Source: an uncultured Candidatus Saccharibacteria bacterium
GTDB lineage: Bacteria; Patescibacteriota; Saccharimonadia; Saccharimonadales; Saccharimonadaceae
Assembly (NCBI GenBank): GCA_947169915.1
Contig: CAMVRN010000007.1
Location: forward strand, 1-59,328
Length of the DNA: 59,328 nt
Direction: 5' to 3'
Shown: one piece after another, positions 50,333-57,797 of the stretch
Position numbering within the stretch: the stretch's first letter is position 1
How the letters are laid out: each line of letters begins with the position of its first letter
Made by a program: the position numbers and the translations under genes
Notes under the pieces: model-generated
What the model saw: the letters and a program-made list of their open reading frames with translations, nothing else
Database searches by the model: none
Told to the model about the DNA's origin: nothing

Positions 50333-50410
50333 TGTTGTAAAAAATACAATAAAAAATACCTTAAAGGGTGGTATAATACCTCTAATATATCTGTATAACG
50401 GAGGTAATAC

Positions 50411-50620
50411 ATGGAGACAATCCGACAAATGCTACTCAGAAACGGTCTCATCGCGGACGATGGCAGTTACATCACCGACGCGGTGCTCCGCAATGAGCTT
50501 TGCATTTGCGACAAGCACGGCTACGTCACTCACCGCATCGAAAAGGCCTCGAACGGGGTCGATTTATTAATCAGAAACTGCAAAACCAGGCTCGTCGATT
50601 ACCGCCTTAAGCTTGCTTGA
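50411..50620 (+). CDS. Small hypothetical protein
   Basis: 69 residues, with GGAGG seven bases before the ATG and a TATAAT box some 30 bases upstream. The sequence is mixed helix and strand (TIRQMLLRNGLIADDGSYIT, LCICDKHGYVTHRIEKASNG) with three cysteines, two in CIC. It ends with a TGA stop. It is too short for a confident family; a metal-binding or small regulatory protein is possible. It lies between dnaJ and tRNA-Met and has its own promoter. Confidence 0.65.
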   Translation: METIRQMLLRNGLIADDGSYITDAVLRNELCICDKHGYVTHRIEKASNGVDLLIRNCKTRLVDYRLKLA

Positions 50621-50657
50621 CGAAGAGGGGTTTTTAGCGTATATTATATACACGCGT

Positions 50658-50734
50658 GGTACCGTAGCTCAGATGGTTAGAGCGTGGGACTCATAAGCCC
50701 AAGGTCACTGGTTCGATTCCAGTCGGTACTACCA
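50658..50734 (+). tRNA. tRNA-Met (CAT), elongator
   Basis: Acceptor GGTACCG/CGGTACT with G-T first pair, anticodon loop CTCATAA, encoded CCA, body GTAGCTCAGATGGTTAGAGC as in elongator Met. The last anticodon-stem pair is an A-G mismatch. Confidence 0.92.
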
Positions 50735-50785
50735 TTTTTTAACTCCTCTGGAGTTATTTTTCTAAAATGGCATTATAATATAGAT

Positions 50786-51970
50786 ATGATAATTGAAAAA
50801 TTAGTTCCAGGCGGTCAAGGCCTTGCTCGAATTACAGACGAAAACAGTCCTCACAATGGAAAAGTTGCTTTCCTCTGGAATGCTTTGCCAGGCGAGATGG
50901 TTTCTGAATATGAAATTACAAAAAAGAAATCGCATTATATCGAAGGAATTGCCACTAAAATCGAAGCCTCGTCCCCGCATCGTCTAGAACCAAAAGATAC
51001 ATGCTATCTATCAACTTCGCCTTGGCAAATCCTAGACTTCGAATATGAACTTGAACAAAAACGTCTACTTATCATTGAATCCCTAAGCCAAGCACACATT
51101 AGCCTCCCAGAACAGGTCGAAGTTGAGCCGACAGTCACAGACGGCGTTGAGTGGAACTATCGAAACAAAATGGAATACGCACTTTATTGGGACAACAACT
51201 CTCAAAAAATCAAACTCGCCTTCCACGGTCGCGGCACTCACCTGAAAATCCCAATTGAATCAAGCTCAATAGAACGCAAGGAGATTTTTGAAGAAGCTAA
51301 AAACATCATCGATGCGCTTAATGAAAAACACGATGAGGCACGAAAGTACCAGTCGCTCCTTTTGCGCGCGAACCAAAAAGGTGAAGTCTCTGGAGGTTTA
51401 TTCGTCAATCATGAACCGCACCCTATTTTCAAGAACCTAACAGATACAATCATTAATCGCGAATATAGCTATAGCCCAAACGGTTTCTTTCAAATCAATC
51501 TTCCCGTTTACGAGCTAGCTCTCCGTGAAATCGCAAAAGAAATAACAACTGAGAAAGTTTTGGACCTCTATTCCGGCGTTGGCACTATCGGCCTTTCTGT
51601 TGCTCGAGATAAAGATTTGACTCTCGTTGAGAGCAACAAAGACGCCTACCGCGAACTTGAAAATAACTGTAAAAACAGTGACGCTCACCCAGTTCTTGCA
51701 AAAAGCGAAGAAGTCACGGAGTACATCGAACACGACCAAACCGTCATTCTTGACCCACCTCGAAGCGGGTGCGAGAAAAGACTTATTGATAAACTGCTAG
51801 AAACAACTCCGGAAAAAATTGTCTATCTTTCTTGCAACCCTGCCACTCAAGCTCGTGATGTTTCAATGTTGTCAGAAAAATACTCAATTACTCGTGTAGT
51901 GCCGTTTAACTTCTTCCCAAAGACTCCTCATATAGAAAACCTCATCATTCTTAGCCACAAAACAGCCTAA
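50786..51970 (+). CDS. TrmA/RlmC/RlmD-like uracil-C5 RNA methyltransferase
   Basis: 394 residues from ATG 50786 (MIIEKLVPGGQGLARI), six bases after TATAAT 50774-50779; a longer frame runs back through the tRNA. An N-terminal TRAM-like barrel is followed by a central domain and a SAM fold (VLDLYSGVGTIGLSVA, VILDPPRSGCEKRLID). The catalytic-nucleophile segment is YLSCNPATQARDVSML. The four-cysteine iron-sulfur cluster of RlmD is absent (only DTCYLSTSPWQ remains), as in some Gram-positive members. It makes 5-methyluridine in tRNA or rRNA; the target is not decidable from sequence. Confidence 0.9.
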   Translation: MIIEKLVPGGQGLARITDENSPHNGKVAFLWNALPGEMVSEYEITKKKSHYIEGIATKIEASSPHRLEPKDTCYLSTSPWQILDFEYELEQKRLLIIESLSQAHISLPEQVEVEPTVTDGVEWNYRNKMEYALYWDNNSQKIKLAFHGRGTHLKIPIESSSIERKEIFEEAKNIIDALNEKHDEARKYQSLLLRANQKGEVSGGLFVNHEPHPIFKNLTDTIINREYSYSPNGFFQINLPVYELALREIAKEITTEKVLDLYSGVGTIGLSVARDKDLTLVESNKDAYRELENNCKNSDAHPVLAKSEEVTEYIEHDQTVILDPPRSGCEKRLIDKLLETTPEKIVYLSCNPATQARDVSMLSEKYSITRVVPFNFFPKTPHIENLIILSHKTA

Positions 51971-52008
51971 GCCTCTCAAAAATTACAGGTGTGCTATAAT
52001 TTTTCTAT

Positions 52009-53034
52009 ATGGCCATCCAAAGAAGTACAGAGCGTATTGTTGATACTAATCCTCACGACGATGACTCGGAAGAACAAGTTTTTGAGAAATCTCTTCGTCC
52101 GACAAGTTTTTCTGAATATATTGGGCAAGAACACCTAAAAACGAATTTAAAACTTGCAATTGACGCCGTAAAAAAACGCAATGATGGAACAACTCTTGAC
52201 CATGTTTTATTGTATGGTCCTCCAGGACTAGGCAAAACCACCATGGCTAACGTCATCGCCCACGAACTTGGCGCAAATCTCCGCGTGACATCCGGCCCTG
52301 CCATTGAGCGGGCAGGAGACCTTGCAAGCATTCTAACAAATCTCCAAGATGGCGACGTACTGTTTATTGATGAAATCCACCGCCTTCGCCGTGTAGTAGA
52401 AGAAATCCTTTACTCTGCGATGGAAGATTATAAACTCGACATTGTCATTGGCAAGGGCCCTGCCGCTCGCTCCGTTCGTCTTGACCTCCCACACTTTACC
52501 GTTATTGGCGCAACGACTCGCACAGGTTCACTTGCTGGTCCGCTTCGTGACCGTTTCGGCATTATTCATAGATTAGAATACTATCGGCTCGACGAAATCG
52601 GACAAATTGTTGCTCGCACCGCCGACCTTCTCGGAAAGAAGATATCTCCAGACGCAATTGAAATTATTTCGACCCGTTGTCGCCTTACGCCTCGTATTGC
52701 CAACCGCATCGTCAAACGCGTTCGCGATTACGCAGATGTAAATGGCGATGGAATAATCGATAAACCAGTAGCCGAATCCGCGCTTGAAATGATGGAGATA
52801 GACGAATTTGGCCTCGACCCAGCCGACCGCAACATGCTCTCTCTTATGATAGAAAACTACGGCGACCGTCCAGTTGGTCTTACGACCATCGCCGCACTTA
52901 CTGGCGACGAAGCGAACACTATTGAGGATTACTATGAACCATACCTTCTTCAACTCGGTTTTCTTGAACGCACCCCTAAGGGACGCGTCGTCACACCAAA
53001 GGCTCGCGAGCATCTGAACAAGATGAAAAAATAA
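52009..53034 (+). CDS. ruvB: Holliday junction helicase subunit RuvB
   Basis: 341 residues, standard length. The start, [20 protein letters not shown], is diagnostic. Walker A is [16 protein letters not shown], Walker B is [10 protein letters not shown], sensor 1 is [10 protein letters not shown], the arginine finger lies in PLRDRFGI, and the winged-helix end has GVGLTTIA-type sequence (here [12 protein letters not shown]) and [19 protein letters not shown] in GTGCTATAAT ends eight bases before the ATG. It works with RuvA and RuvC, neither of which is in this window. Confidence 0.98.
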   Translation: MAIQRSTERIVDTNPHDDDSEEQVFEKSLRPTSFSEYIGQEHLKTNLKLAIDAVKKRNDGTTLDHVLLYGPPGLGKTTMANVIAHELGANLRVTSGPAIERAGDLASILTNLQDGDVLFIDEIHRLRRVVEEILYSAMEDYKLDIVIGKGPAARSVRLDLPHFTVIGATTRTGSLAGPLRDRFGIIHRLEYYRLDEIGQIVARTADLLGKKISPDAIEIISTRCRLTPRIANRIVKRVRDYADVNGDGIIDKPVAESALEMMEIDEFGLDPADRNMLSLMIENYGDRPVGLTTIAALTGDEANTIEDYYEPYLLQLGFLERTPKGRVVTPKAREHLNKMKK

Positions 53035-53058
53035 CCTAATTATGTTATAATATTATTT

Positions 53059-54837
53059 ATGAATCCTGAAAAAATTCGTAATTTCTGTATCATTGCCCAT
53101 ATCGACCATGGTAAGTCTACTCTTGCTGACCGCATGATGGAAATTACGAACACAGTTAGTAAAAGGGAAATGAAAGCCCAACTTCTCGATTCGATGGAAC
53201 TCGAGCGAGAGAAAGGCATTACAATCAAACTTACCCCTGTCCAAATGCACTATAAAGGCTGTGAGCTTAATCTTATTGATACCCCAGGTCACGTTGATTT
53301 TTCCTACGAGGTATCTCGCTCGCTTCAAGCTGTCGAAACAGCAGTCTTGGTCGTTGATGCAACTCAAGGTATACAAGCTCAAACTCTTGCGAACGTCTAT
53401 CTTGCCTTAGAACAAGATTTGTACATAATTCCAGTAATCAATAAAATTGACCTCCCAGCCGCCAACGTTGAAAAAGTCAAAAAAGAAATCATGAATCTTC
53501 TTGGATGTAGCGAAGACGAAATAATTGGCGTTTCCGCAAAGACCGGACTGAACGTCGAAAAGGTTCTAGATGCTATTATTGAACGCGCCCCAGCTCCTAA
53601 AAGCAGTAATGAATCTAATCTTCGCGCGCTAATCTTCGATAGCTATTTCGACGATTACCGTGGCGTTGTTCTCTACGTTCGCATCTTCGGAGGTCGTCTC
53701 GACAAGAATGCTGCTATCCATATGATGGCAAACGAAACGAATGGTCTTGCCTTAGAAATTGGAACCCTAAAACCAGAAATGTCGCCAAAAGATACTCTTG
53801 AAGAAGGAGAAATTGGTTATATCGTTACGAACCTAAAAACTACACGCGAGGCAAAAGTCGGCGACACAGTTACGCTTCAAAAATCTCCTGCCTCATCCCC
53901 GCTCCCAGGCTATAAAAACGTTCTTCCATTCGTCTACGCGGGATTCTTCCCAGTATCAAACGAAGACTATAAAACTCTCAAAGAAGCTCTCGAAAAGCTA
54001 TCTCTTTCCGATTCTGCACTTCAATTCGAGCCAGAAAACTCTCCAATTCTAGGCTTCGGTCTTCGTATCGGCTTTCTCGGCCTCCTTCATATGGACATCA
54101 TTCGCGAACGCCTAGAACGCGAATTTGGCCTCGATTTAGTCGTCACAAACCCATCGACTAATTATAAAATTATTATGAATAACGGCGAGGAACTGGAAAT
54201 TAAATCTGCTTCCGACCTTCCAGACATCTCTGAAGTTCGTGAGATTCGCGAACCATGGGTTAAAGGAGAAATCATCCTCCCTCGCAACATGATTGGTTCC
54301 GTTCTGAATCTCATCGTTGAAAAACGTGGACTTCAAAAAAATCTCAGTTATATCGAAGACCGTGCGGTAATTGATTTTGAAGCGCCAATGGCAAACCTTT
54401 TGACAGATTTTTACGACCAGTTAAAATCTATCACTTCTGGTTATGCATCTTTCAACTACGAACTAGCAGATTATCGTACTGAAGACCTTGTCCGTGTCGA
54501 TTTCCTTATTGCCGGCTCGAAAAATGACGCTTTGTCTGTCATGTGCCACCGTACCGAAGCAGACGCAATCGGTCGTTCCGTAACTAAGAAACTAAAAGAA
54601 ATTATCCCGCGTCAAAACTTTGAAGTTGCTCTTCAAGCGGCAATCGGCGCACGCATTATTGCGAGGGAAACAATCGGCGCCTATCGAAAAGATGTCACGG
54701 TAAAAATCCATACTGGCGACCGCGACCGCAAAGCGAAACTGCTTGAAAAACAAAAACGCGGTAAAGCACGTATGAAACGCTTCGGAAAAATCGATATTCC
54801 ATCAGATGCTTTTACTGTGATGTTGAAGCGTGATTAA
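53059..54837 (+). CDS. lepA: Elongation factor 4 (LepA)
   Basis: 592 residues, normal length. G1 is AHIDHGKSTLADRM, G3 is DTPGHVDFSYEV and G4 is NKIDLPAA. The EF-G-like domains III and V lack domain IV. The LepA-specific C-terminal domain follows (GSKNDALSVMCHRTEADAIG, QAAIGARIIARETIGAYRKD, KRGKARMKRFGKIDIP). It is a ribosomal GTPase that back-translocates or remodels stalled ribosomes. TATAAT in TATGTTATAAT ends seven bases before the ATG. The end overlaps the convergent kinase gene by 26 bases. Confidence 0.98.
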   Translation: MNPEKIRNFCIIAHIDHGKSTLADRMMEITNTVSKREMKAQLLDSMELEREKGITIKLTPVQMHYKGCELNLIDTPGHVDFSYEVSRSLQAVETAVLVVDATQGIQAQTLANVYLALEQDLYIIPVINKIDLPAANVEKVKKEIMNLLGCSEDEIIGVSAKTGLNVEKVLDAIIERAPAPKSSNESNLRALIFDSYFDDYRGVVLYVRIFGGRLDKNAAIHMMANETNGLALEIGTLKPEMSPKDTLEEGEIGYIVTNLKTTREAKVGDTVTLQKSPASSPLPGYKNVLPFVYAGFFPVSNEDYKTLKEALEKLSLSDSALQFEPENSPILGFGLRIGFLGLLHMDIIRERLEREFGLDLVVTNPSTNYKIIMNNGEELEIKSASDLPDISEVREIREPWVKGEIILPRNMIGSVLNLIVEKRGLQKNLSYIEDRAVIDFEAPMANLLTDFYDQLKSITSGYASFNYELADYRTEDLVRVDFLIAGSKNDALSVMCHRTEADAIGRSVTKKLKEIIPRQNFEVALQAAIGARIIARETIGAYRKDVTVKIHTGDRDRKAKLLEKQKRGKARMKRFGKIDIPSDAFTVMLKRD

Positions 54838-55456
54838 CTGCAAACTGATAAATCTTATTAATAAGTTCTGCGAAAACTACATCCCGCTCTGCGTCGCCAT
54901 TAACTTCTATAAGTAAACCAAGCGCACGATAATGAAGAAGCACTGGTGCGGTTTTTCTTCTAAATTCGTCAATCCGATTTTGGAAAACCTCCGGTTTCTC
55001 ATCGTCAATTCTATGGCCACGGTCTTTAAGTACCGAAACACTTTGCCAGCGGTTTAACACATCGGCTTCTGAAACATTAAGAATAACCGCTGCTTTGATT
55101 GGGTGTCCAGATTGTTCGGCTTTATCCATTACAGCATCTTCCTCACCAGACCATCTTCCAATCGAAGATAAGACTAGCGGGAAATCCTTTAATTCTGGCT
55201 TGTCAAAATAAGGCAACACCCACTTCATGAAAACATCCGTCGGAGCCATATCTCCCTTATCCGTATAATGTTGCCTAGTTAACTCTTCGTTCGCGCGAAT
55301 AATCAATCCAGAAGAAAGGAACTTTCCTCCTATCGCCTCCGCAAGCCTCATGCCAACAGTATCTTTTCCGGACATTGGTAGTCCGAAAACATTTATCGAA
55401 CCCGTCCCTAACCATTGTTTTATATAAAGAATTTTCTGACCAAAATCTGTATCCAT
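54812..55456 (-). CDS. Adenylate-kinase-like nucleoside monophosphate kinase
   Basis: 214 residues. P-loop: INVFGLPMSGKDTVGMRLAE. The NMP-binding region is GGKFLSSGLIIRANEELTRQ, followed by LVLSSIGRWSGEEDAVMDKA and AVILNVSEADVLNRWQ. The arginine-bearing lid/end is HRIDDEKPEVFQNRIDEFRR. This resembles adenylate kinase (GxPGxGKxT) with M and D substitutions in the loop and a short lid. A family of divergent Adk-like proteins has such features; nucleotide specificity is uncertain. A TATATT box lies six bases before the ATG. Confidence 0.8.
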   Translation of the reverse strand: MDTDFGQKILYIKQWLGTGSINVFGLPMSGKDTVGMRLAEAIGGKFLSSGLIIRANEELTRQHYTDKGDMAPTDVFMKWVLPYFDKPELKDFPLVLSSIGRWSGEEDAVMDKAEQSGHPIKAAVILNVSEADVLNRWQSVSVLKDRGHRIDDEKPEVFQNRIDEFRRKTAPVLLHYRALGLLIEVNGDAERDVVFAELINKIYQFAVNHASTSQ

Positions 55457-55537
55457 AACTATAATATATCACATCTAACCAAAGAAACCACAAACAGCTA
55501 CTCAGAATTTTGATTAAACTTATGTTATTATAAGAAT

Positions 55538-56785
55538 ATGAAAGACGCTATTAATATCGACTATGCATTATCTGCTGAACTAATAGAAAATATCAAAAAA
55601 GACCCAATGGGTGATTGGTTCGACATTCCAGACAATCACTCGAAGGAAGAACTTCAAAAAATTAAAGAAGTCGCCGAAAAAGTTCGAAACGAATCTGACT
55701 ACCTTGTTTGTATCGGTATCGGCGGGAGTTACTTAGGAGCCCGTGCAATTTACGAAGCACTTGATTTGAGCGAGACCGCAAAATGCAAACTTCTCTTTGC
55801 CGGTAATTCCATGAGCTCACGCGCACTGAAAAAAGTTTTGAAAAAAATAGAAGGTAAAGATTTTTCCATTAACGTCATTTCAAAATCCGGCACAACCTTA
55901 GAGCCGGCCATCGCGTTTCGCGTTCTAAAACAAGCGCTTATCGATAAGTACGGCGAAGAAGGAGCCAAGAAGCGCATCGTAGCAACGACCGACCCAGAAA
56001 CGGGCGCTCTTCATGACGAAGCTAAGAAGAATGGTTACGAAACATTTGAAATTCCATTTGGTGTCGGCGGAAGATATTCAGTTCTCACAGCGGTCGGATT
56101 ATTCCCACTTGCTGTCGCAGGTTGCAATATCGACAAACTCCTCGAAGGAGCTCGCAATTGTAAAGACACTCAACTCAACCTCAATGCACTAGAAAACTCC
56201 ATGCTTGTTTCCTATGCGTTCTCGCGCTTTTATCTATACGATGAATGTGGATGCGATACAGAAGTCCTTGCTAGTTTCGAGCCAAATTTAATGTATTTTA
56301 ACGAATGGTGGAAACAACTTTTTGGGGAATCTGAAGGCAAAAATCACCAAGGTATTTTCCCAGCTTCCGTCATCTATTCGACCGACCTCCATTCTCTTGG
56401 TCAATATATGCAAGAAGGCCGTCGCAATATTTTCGAAACCTTCATTAAACTCTCTCCAGAAAAAGACCCGCTCACGGTTCCAGACCTAAAAGATGACTCA
56501 GATGGACTTGCTTATGTTGAGGGCAAAGCGTTCACAGAAATAACTGACAAGGCGCTCGAAGCGACAATCAAAGCTCATGACGCCGGCGGTATTTCAACCT
56601 TCACGATTGAAGTCCTAGACAGCGAATCGGAAAGTGGTATTTCCGAACTATCACTCGGGTTCTTAATCTTCTTTTTCGAAACCGCATGCGCAATGTCATC
56701 CATGCTCCATGGCGTCAATCCATTCGACCAACCAGGCGTAGAAAAATATAAAAAAGAAATGTTTCATTTACTAGGAAAGGAATAA
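55538..56785 (+). CDS. pgi: Glucose-6-phosphate isomerase
   Basis: 415 residues. VCIGIGGSYLGARAIYEAL and INVISKSGTTLEPAIAFRVL are the substrate-phosphate motifs. FGVGGRYSVLTAVGLFPLAV is PGI signature 1, and ESEGKNHQGIFPAS supplies the catalytic Glu/His region. The length fits the short Gram-positive-type PGI (about 430-450). It interconverts glucose 6-phosphate and fructose 6-phosphate. A TATTAT box in TATGTTATTAT ends six bases before the ATG. The carbamate kinase gene follows after one base. Confidence 0.97.
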   Translation: MKDAINIDYALSAELIENIKKDPMGDWFDIPDNHSKEELQKIKEVAEKVRNESDYLVCIGIGGSYLGARAIYEALDLSETAKCKLLFAGNSMSSRALKKVLKKIEGKDFSINVISKSGTTLEPAIAFRVLKQALIDKYGEEGAKKRIVATTDPETGALHDEAKKNGYETFEIPFGVGGRYSVLTAVGLFPLAVAGCNIDKLLEGARNCKDTQLNLNALENSMLVSYAFSRFYLYDECGCDTEVLASFEPNLMYFNEWWKQLFGESEGKNHQGIFPASVIYSTDLHSLGQYMQEGRRNIFETFIKLSPEKDPLTVPDLKDDSDGLAYVEGKAFTEITDKALEATIKAHDAGGISTFTIEVLDSESESGISELSLGFLIFFFETACAMSSMLHGVNPFDQPGVEKYKKEMFHLLGKE

Positions 56786-56786
56786 A

Positions 56787-57728
56787 ATGGTCAAAAAACG
56801 CGTAGTTATTGCTCTCGGTGGAAATGCTCTTCAGAAAAATGGAGAGGTCTCTGCAGAGGCCCAAAAGGCGGTTGCGAAAAAAGTTGGAGAATTAATCGCC
56901 GACCTATCGTCAAAATACGAAATAATCGTAGCACACGGAAACGGTCCACAAGTCGGAAATATCTTAATCCACGAGGAGCAAGCCGCTTCTGACAAGGCTC
57001 CCGCCATGCCGCTCGAAACCGCTGTTGCTATGTCGCAAGGTCAAATTGGCTACTGGCTTGCACAATCTATCCAAAACGCCTTTTTGAAAGAGGGAAAAAC
57101 GAAAAAGGTTGCGACCGTCGTGACTCAAGTCGAAGTCGATAAAAAAGACCCGGCCTTCAAAAACCCAACCAAACCAGTAGGCCAATTCTATACTGAAAAA
57201 GAAGCCTTGAAATTAGCTAAGGAAAAAGGTTGGATTGTTAAGGAAGACTCTGGCCGAGGTTATCGCCGCGTCGTTCCAAGTCCAAAGCCAAAGTCTATTG
57301 TCGAAAAACGTGAAATCCTCGACCTCGTAAAATCCGGCGCAATCGTTATTGCTGCTGGAGGCGGTGGTGTTCCGATTTACCGCACTAAAATCCTTCACAC
57401 CATCAAGGGTGTCGATGCAGTCATCGATAAAGACTTTGCCGCAGAAAAACTCGCCGAACTTATTAAGGCCGATATATTTGTTTCGGTTACGGCTGTTAAC
57501 AACGCATATATAAATTTTGGCACTCCAGAACAATCGGCACTAAAAAACCTCACCTCGAAAGAAGCGGATTACTACAGCAAACAAGGATTCTTTAAAGCTG
57601 GTTCCATGCTCCCGAAAGTCACTGCCGCAACTGAATTTGCGAAGAAGGGAAAAGTCGGCATTATCTGCTCGCTCGATAATTTGGAAGATGCTTTGAAGCT
57701 GAAAGCTGGAACAATTATTACTCGATAA
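56787..57728 (+). CDS. arcC: Carbamate kinase
   Basis: 313 residues. The start RVVIALGGNALQKNG is the signature of the family. Next come VAHGNGPQVGNILI, MSQGQIGYWLAQSI, VVTQVEVDKKDPAFKNPTKP, GRGYRRVVPSPKP, IVIAAGGGGVPIY, GVDAVIDKDFAAEKLA and FKAGSMLPKVTAA, all standard. It converts carbamoyl phosphate plus ADP to ATP, the last step of arginine deiminase fermentation. arcA and arcB are not in this window. AGGAAAGG lies within the pgi end before the ATG, so the two genes form an operon. Confidence 0.97.
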   Translation: MVKKRVVIALGGNALQKNGEVSAEAQKAVAKKVGELIADLSSKYEIIVAHGNGPQVGNILIHEEQAASDKAPAMPLETAVAMSQGQIGYWLAQSIQNAFLKEGKTKKVATVVTQVEVDKKDPAFKNPTKPVGQFYTEKEALKLAKEKGWIVKEDSGRGYRRVVPSPKPKSIVEKREILDLVKSGAIVIAAGGGGVPIYRTKILHTIKGVDAVIDKDFAAEKLAELIKADIFVSVTAVNNAYINFGTPEQSALKNLTSKEADYYSKQGFFKAGSMLPKVTAATEFAKKGKVGIICSLDNLEDALKLKAGTIITR

Positions 57729-57797
57729 AATGCGCCAGATTTTACTTTTGCACTTTGCTTGAAAATGCTTAAGCTTACATATATAATTTAAACGTAG

